Below, one piece after another: positions 59,730 to 64,000 of a stretch of 64,000 nt of DNA (position 1 is its first letter; each line of letters starts with the position of its first letter). The translations under genes were made by a program, and so were the position numbers. Under the pieces are notes generated by a model. The model saw nothing but the letters and a program-made list of their open reading frames with translations. It did no database searches and was not told where the DNA came from. The stretch spans positions 1 through 64,000 of the forward strand of contig JAITTY010000006.1 of NCBI GenBank assembly GCA_031286695.1, given 5' to 3'. This stretch comes from Sphingobacterium sp. (GTDB lineage: Bacteria; Bacteroidota; Bacteroidia; Sphingobacteriales; Sphingobacteriaceae).

Positions 59730-61832
59730 TTATTTTAAAAGTTGATAAGCAATTAAGGCGCTGAAATAGGCCAAGCCTGTCATAAAACCAAGCTGTATTA
59801 AAGTCCATTTCCAGGAACCTGTTTCCCTTTTTACGGCCGCTATTGTACTCATACATTGCATAGCAAATGCGTAAAATAGCAATAAGGATACGCCGGAAGC
59901 TAAATTGTAAGCAGGTAAGCCGGTATTCCGGTTAATTTCGCTTTTCATTTTACCTAATACCGTTGTTTTAGATGCTTCATCTTCGATATCCACTTCGTCA
60001 CCAAGGCTGTATACAGTGGCCATGGTTCCCACAAACACTTCACGGGCAGCAAAAGAAGAAATAAGACCAATTCCCATCTTCCAGTCATAGCCCAATGGTT
60101 CAACAACAGGTTCAATAGCCATGCCAAGATAGCCAAGGAAGGAGTGTTCCAGACGATAAGATGAAACTTCATGCTCCAAATCTGCTTCGGACAGGTTGGG
60201 GTTATTTTTTGTTACATATTCTTCTGCTTGGCTAAATTTATCGTTTGGACCAAAACTACCTAATGCCCACAGTATAACGGAAATGGCTAAAATGATTTTA
60301 CCTGCGCCGAAAACAAAGCTTGATGCTTTTTCCCAGACATTTAAAGCAACATTCTTCCAGTCAGGAGTTTTATAGGTGGGGAGTTCAAAGATTAAAAATG
60401 ATTTGTGCTTTGATTTGATAACCTTCGTCAGAATAATTGCAGATAGCAGGGCTGCGAATATTCCAAGCAGGTACATCACAAACAATACAATACCTTGTAT
60501 TTGAAAGCCCCCTAATTTCGTGTCTGGTATCACCAGTCCGATCAGAACGATATAAATCGGAAGACGTGCAGAGCAGGTCATAAAAGGTGTTACCAGAATC
60601 GTCACCAACCTTTCCTTGCTATTCTCGATATTGCGAGCAGACATGACCGCAGGAACAGCACAGGCCACTCCCGAAATCAATGGAATAACCGATTTTCCAT
60701 TCAGACCAAAGGGACGAAGCCAGCGGTCCATCAAGAAAACTACGCGGCTCATATAGCCCGTTTCTTCCATGATCGAAATGAAGATGTATAAAATGACGAT
60801 TTGTGGAATGAAGATCACGATCCCGCCAATACCTTTGATAATCCCATTGCTGAGCAAGTCGGTCAATGGCCCTGCTGGCAATGCTGTTTGTGTATAGGCG
60901 GCAAGATCACCAAATAGACCGTCGATAAAATCCATGGCTGGTCCAGACCAGGTATAAATTGCCTGGAATATTAAAAAGAGGATGCCAAAGAAGATGACAT
61001 AACCAAAGATTGGGTGAAGCAGGATGCTATCGATCGTATTGGTTTTGTTTTTATTGGAAGCTTCATCTTTTACATAGAGGTCAGCAAGACTGCTATCTAA
61101 GGATTTACTACGTAATATGGCTTCTTCTTTTTGTAGTTTTTCGGCCCGTAATTGGTATTTGTCACGGAGTTGTTGAATGGCCTGATTTTTTTCTTTTGAT
61201 AAAAAGGATACCTCACCCTTTGCTAAATATTGCCAAGTGTGGTATTCGGTATCTAGGGGAAAAAGGCGTTTGGCTTCTTCCAGTGCAGCATCGGCTTCCT
61301 TTGGTAGGCTGAATTTGCTGATATACATCGGCGGAACAGCATCAAAGTTTTTGATCAGCTGATCGATACCTTGCCCTGTACGGGCGTTGGTTTCGTATAC
61401 TTTTGTGTTTAATAAGTGTTCAAGTTTTTGAATATCTATGGTAATTCCTTTTTCTTTGGCTTCATCGATCATGTTGATGACAAAGATGGCCGGCAGACCG
61501 AGTTCCCGGGCCTGCTGATAAAGAATAATAGACCGTTTTAAGTTTGTCGGTTCAGCGACGACAACGACAAGGTTGGGTCTGAAACTACTTGCTTTATCAA
61601 CTAAGGTATTGAAAACAACTTCTTCGTCCAGTGAACTTGGGAACAGGGTATATGTTCCCGGTAAATCAATAATACGATAAACTTTGTTGTTGGCTTTTAC
61701 TTGCCCCTCACGTTTTTCGACTGTAATACCGGGATAATTTCCTACTTTCTGATTTAATTTTGTAATCCGGTTAAATAGAGATGTTTTACCCACATTTGGA
61801 TTACCCAAAAGTGCAATAATCGGGTTATTCAT
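59730..61832 (-). CDS. feoB: Ferrous iron transporter FeoB
   Basis: The 700-residue protein has an N-terminal GTPase domain (P-loop GNPNVGKTS, residues 10-18; DLPG; switch and NxxD-type motif NMIDE) and two Gate/nucleoside-type membrane regions with CAVPAVMSARN and MTCSARLPIY. It imports Fe2+ across the inner membrane. Its ATG shares one base with the feoA stop codon (TAATG), so translation is coupled. The 53-residue Cys-rich gene follows after 6 nt. Confidence 0.97.
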   Translation of the reverse strand: MNNPIIALLGNPNVGKTSLFNRITKLNQKVGNYPGITVEKREGQVKANNKVYRIIDLPGTYTLFPSSLDEEVVFNTLVDKASSFRPNLVVVVAEPTNLKRSIILYQQARELGLPAIFVINMIDEAKEKGITIDIQKLEHLLNTKVYETNARTGQGIDQLIKNFDAVPPMYISKFSLPKEADAALEEAKRLFPLDTEYHTWQYLAKGEVSFLSKEKNQAIQQLRDKYQLRAEKLQKEEAILRSKSLDSSLADLYVKDEASNKNKTNTIDSILLHPIFGYVIFFGILFLIFQAIYTWSGPAMDFIDGLFGDLAAYTQTALPAGPLTDLLSNGIIKGIGGIVIFIPQIVILYIFISIMEETGYMSRVVFLMDRWLRPFGLNGKSVIPLISGVACAVPAVMSARNIENSKERLVTILVTPFMTCSARLPIYIVLIGLVIPDTKLGGFQIQGIVLFVMYLLGIFAALLSAIILTKVIKSKHKSFLIFELPTYKTPDWKNVALNVWEKASSFVFGAGKIILAISVILWALGSFGPNDKFSQAEEYVTKNNPNLSEADLEHEVSSYRLEHSFLGYLGMAIEPVVEPLGYDWKMGIGLISSFAAREVFVGTMATVYSLGDEVDIEDEASKTTVLGKMKSEINRNTGLPAYNLASGVSLLLFYAFAMQCMSTIAAVKRETGSWKWTLIQLGFMTGLAYFSALIAYQLLK

Positions 61833-62071
61833 TATTTCTGATCAATAAGGATGACTTTAGCTTCTGATTTGCGGATAGCAATTAAGGCGTTATTAGCACT
61901 AATATTTAGACATATGGGACCGTCTAAAGGAGCGATATGTTTCACTTCTACCTCAGTACCTGGGATAAACCCCAATTCGAAAAATTTAGCTGGAATTTCG
62001 TGCGAATCAAAATCTATAATTACCGCTTTTTCCCCTTTTTTTAGCTTATCTAAGCTAGTTCTATTACGCAT
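61832..62071 (-). CDS. feoA: FeoA family protein
   Basis: The 79-residue SH3-like protein has LGFIPGTEVEVKHIAPLDGP, the FeoA consensus. It is a small cytoplasmic partner of FeoB. First gene of the feo operon, with a one-base overlap to feoB. The promoter region carries a palindromic candidate operator. Confidence 0.95.
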   Translation of the reverse strand: MRNRTSLDKLKKGEKAVIIDFDSHEIPAKFFELGFIPGTEVEVKHIAPLDGPICLNISANNALIAIRKSEAKVILIDQK

Positions 62072-62093
62072 CTGCCTGTTTTTTTGAATTCTT

Positions 62094-62101
62094 CAAATAT
62101 A
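62094..62101 (-). promoter_or_regulatory. feoA -7 promoter element
   Basis: TATATTTG on the minus strand matches TAnnTTTG and lies 23-30 nt upstream of the feoA start codon. No TTG is seen at the -33 position; that region is occupied by the palindrome at 62117-62131. Confidence 0.5.
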
Positions 62102-62116
62102 CAGAATTTCTACCAT

Positions 62117-62131
62117 TTAGAATGATTCTAA
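62117..62131. promoter_or_regulatory. 15-bp palindrome, candidate feo operator
   Basis: TTAGAATGATTCTAA is a perfect 7-1-7 inverted repeat, 15 nt upstream of the feoA -7 element, over the -33 position. AGAATGATT recurs at 62177-62185 close to the MarR start. It may bind an iron-responsive (Fur- or DtxR-type) regulator or the neighbouring MarR protein. Confidence 0.45.
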
Positions 62132-62199
62132 TGTCATAGTTATGTATTTAGTAAAAAACAGCTATCTTTACTATCCAGAATGATTAATTATCAACCAGA

Positions 62200-62649
62200 A
62201 TGAAGATTGAGGACGAAATCAAAGTAAGTAAATTCAGCAATGAATGGCATCGTTGTACGGTAAATATTCTATATACGTACAATTGGATTAATAATGAGCT
62301 TGAACAGCGAGCTTCCAAAGAAGGGATCACTTTGAAACAGTTTAATGTCTTGCGCATTTTAAGGGGGCAATATCCTAAGCCTGCAACCAATAATCTGATT
62401 AAATCAAGAATGTTGAGCACTACACCGGATATCTCGCGTATGATTGATCGCATGGTTTCCAAAGGACTTGTTTCACGTTGTCAATCGGGTGGAGATAAAA
62501 GGGCTGTGGATTTGGTTATCACCGAGAAGGGTTTAGATATTCTCAAGAATCTTGATGAGGATATGTTGATGAAGGATCTTTTACCCAATCGAATTAGCGA
62601 AGAAGAGGCAATGACGTTAAGTACACTGTTGGATAAACTTCGCGGCTAA
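62200..62649 (+). CDS. MarR family transcriptional regulator
   Basis: The 149-residue winged-helix protein has LKQFNVLRILRGQYPKPATNNLIKSRM and DISRMIDRMVSKGLVSR, the MarR recognition and dimer helices. It is divergent from the feo operon with 128 bp between start codons and may regulate it or itself. The small ligand is unknown. Start ATG at 62200. Confidence 0.92.
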   Translation: MKIEDEIKVSKFSNEWHRCTVNILYTYNWINNELEQRASKEGITLKQFNVLRILRGQYPKPATNNLIKSRMLSTTPDISRMIDRMVSKGLVSRCQSGGDKRAVDLVITEKGLDILKNLDEDMLMKDLLPNRISEEEAMTLSTLLDKLRG

Positions 62650-62654
62650 AGAAA

Positions 62655-63464
62655 TTAATGCGCATGGTCATGATGTTCATGATCATGCGATTGTTGGTGT
62701 TGATCGTGCCCATGATCATGTTCTCCGACAAATAAGAAACTCCCAAGTGCAATAGCCACACCGGCAATAACAGCAATCATTTTCTTTTTATTGAATTTAT
62801 GATGGTCAATGGAGCCCGATTCAAAAAGTATCGTGGTGGAGATGTGCAAGAAAATACCGATAACCACTGCCATGATTTTATCAAAATACTGTTGAATATT
62901 GCCTACTTCTCCTGCGCTGATGGCCTTGCTTAATAAAAAGCCAAAAGGGGTCATAGCGGCAAATAAGGCCAGTGTGATAAGGATGGTATTTTTCTTTAAA
63001 TGTGTGCTTATCAGGATGCTTCCCAATGCAAATGCTGCTGGAATGTGGTGAATGGATATCCCTAGGGCAAGTTCAGTCTGATGTGTCGCAGCAAGCGGCA
63101 TCCCTTCCAGAAACGCATGTAGACATAGACTGAACATAATACCGATTGGAAAACGATGATTGTGCTGGTCGTGCTCATTGTCGGTATGGATATGACCATG
63201 TTCTATCCCCTGCGAAAACTGTTCAAGAAAGAGCTGGAAGAGAAATCCTGCAAGCACATAAATACCCAGTACTTCAGGTGAAGTATTGTTGGACTGATAG
63301 ACATGTGGAATAAGATGAAGTACTGTAATCGAGAATAAATAGGCTCCACTGAAAGAAAGGATGAGTTTAAGAAAATTTGTTCCTTTCTTTTGTACAAAAA
63401 ATACGGCAATTCCACTTGCAAATGCAGGTATGAATAAAATTAAAATCAATAAAATTGAATTCAT
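62655..63464 (-). CDS. ZIP family metal transporter
   Basis: The 269-residue protein has about eight helices and ZIP motifs LHAFLEGMPLAA and ISIHHIPAAFALG, whose His and Glu residues form the metal site. A His-rich loop (HGHIHTDNEHDQHNH) lies mid-protein, and the C terminus ends in a second His-rich tail (GEHDHGHDQHQQSHDHEH). Imports divalent metals such as Zn2+; direction and metal are family inference. Its ATG shares a base with the stop codon of the PAP2 gene upstream in transcription. It is convergent with the MarR gene, 5 nt apart. Confidence 0.9.
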   Translation of the reverse strand: MNSILLILILFIPAFASGIAVFFVQKKGTNFLKLILSFSGAYLFSITVLHLIPHVYQSNNTSPEVLGIYVLAGFLFQLFLEQFSQGIEHGHIHTDNEHDQHNHRFPIGIMFSLCLHAFLEGMPLAATHQTELALGISIHHIPAAFALGSILISTHLKKNTILITLALFAAMTPFGFLLSKAISAGEVGNIQQYFDKIMAVVIGIFLHISTTILFESGSIDHHKFNKKKMIAVIAGVAIALGSFLFVGEHDHGHDQHQQSHDHEHHDHAH

Positions 63465-64000
63465 TATACGTGTTCAGTTTTAAAAAAGCTCGGTACAAAC
63501 CGTTTGAATAAGTAGCCTGTAGCCAAACCGACCAGGATACCTAAGGCCGAACCGCAAAGCACATCAAACGGGTAATGGACACCAACATAAATTTGAGAGA
63601 CTGAGATTAGGGTTGCCCAGGTAATACAAAGCCAAAGCGCATGTTTCCATCTTCTCCGGAAAAGTACAATCCAGAAAAAAGCAAGGGAAAAATGATTGGC
63701 CGCATGAGAGGAAGTAAAGCTGAAGCCAGAGCCACATCGTACACGGATGTTGACATTTTCTTTAAACTCCACATCGTTACATGGTCTAATCCTTTTTACA
63801 GTCTTTTTGATCAAATGAGATGATATACCATCGGAAATTCCGAAGGTAACCAAGGTCATGGCAACAATTAGGATTCCTGTTTTTCCATAGGTCTTAATGA
63901 AAAAAATGACCAAAAATAAATACAGAGGTGCCCAGGTATATGGATTGCGCAAGATAGGCAATAACCAATCAAACACGGGGTTACTCAAGCCTTGATTAAT
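63464..64000 (-). CDS. PAP2 family phosphatase, N-terminus outside window
   Basis: The visible part is 179 codons and runs off the window edge. Phosphatase motifs: KKTVKRIRPC (KX6RP type), SFTSSHAANHF (the SxHA variant of PSGH) and YVGVHYPFDVLCG (catalytic His and Asp). Five or six membrane helices are expected. The frame has no stop up to base 64000 and a TTG at 63988 is only an in-window start; the true ATG is likely just beyond the edge. It is coupled to the ZIP transporter gene, with 1-bp overlap. Confidence 0.88.
   Translation of the reverse strand: MNQGLSNPVFDWLLPILRNPYTWAPLYLFLVIFFIKTYGKTGILIVAMTLVTFGISDGISSHLIKKTVKRIRPCNDVEFKENVNIRVRCGSGFSFTSSHAANHFSLAFFWIVLFRRRWKHALWLCITWATLISVSQIYVGVHYPFDVLCGSALGILVGLATGYLFKRFVPSFFKTEHV

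Noticed and set aside
62660..62740. CATGATCATG-like repeats that look like palindromic repeats
   Set aside because: They are codons for the His-rich C-terminal tail of the ZIP transporter.
1..64000. CRISPR array, insertion sequence, prophage or toxin-antitoxin locus
   Set aside because: No regularly spaced direct repeats with spacers, no transposase or integrase-type mobile genes and no paired small toxin/antitoxin frames were seen.

Overview
The window looks like chromosomal DNA of a Bacteroidota member, most likely Sphingobacteriaceae and probably Sphingobacterium or a close relative. This rests on a SusC/SusD pair, GH92 and GH31 enzymes, several promoters of the Bacteroidota -7 type (TAnnTTTG), an A+T-rich base composition, and a fused ABC permease/M1 peptidase protein of a type seen in this phylum. 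No phage, insertion sequence, CRISPR array or conjugation gene was found; the window reads as ordinary chromosome with accessory sugar and metal modules.

Layout. 1-123: 3' end of a 5S rRNA gene and the rRNA operon terminator. 500-4366: large secreted GH31 glycosidase with dockerin-like and cohesin-like modules. 4533-6292: pirin, receiver-like protein and OsmC (minus strand). 6553-11821: small membrane, outer-membrane and unknown genes. 11875-14023: ECF42-type sigma factor with its DGPF/YCII partner and an AhpD-like protein. 14248-17712: mgtC-like gene and Mg2+ P-type ATPase, separated by an unusual 18-bp tandem repeat. 17781-22606: DUF885 lipoprotein, GlxA-type regulator, and a run of SRPBCC, DoxX and VOC genes. 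22703-27224: ABC ATPase followed by the permease/M1 fusion. 27725-29740: GH92. 30212-31291: Crp-like regulator and lone receiver. 31424-37042: SusD/SusC and a divergent AraC regulator. 37171-41147: tRNA-Met, HAD phosphatase, rpsU, xerC-type recombinase, hpf, an unknown gene and ferritin. 41281-45017: outer-membrane beta-barrel protein and a quinone oxidoreductase.

45006-54136 is the most coherent module: an L-fucose utilisation locus. An AraC regulator is divergent from fucP (import), a sugar mutarotase, a UxaA-family dehydratase, a GH29 alpha-L-fucosidase, a 2-keto-3-deoxy-L-fuconate dehydrogenase-like SDR, an FAH-family 2,4-diketo-3-deoxy-L-fuconate hydrolase, an L-fuconolactonase and an L-fucose dehydrogenase-like SDR. 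Together they give a complete non-phosphorylative route from fucosides to pyruvate and lactate. The dehydratase is of the altronate-dehydratase type rather than the enolase-superfamily L-fuconate dehydratase.

54377-64000: two identical tRNA-Phe genes, mnmA, a PA0069-type radical SAM protein, a GNAT acetyltransferase, an amino-acid permease, and the feoA-feoB iron operon. The operon ends with a 53-residue Cys-rich FeoB partner and has a palindromic candidate operator at its promoter. A MarR regulator, a ZIP metal transporter and a PAP2 phosphatase cut by the window edge follow.
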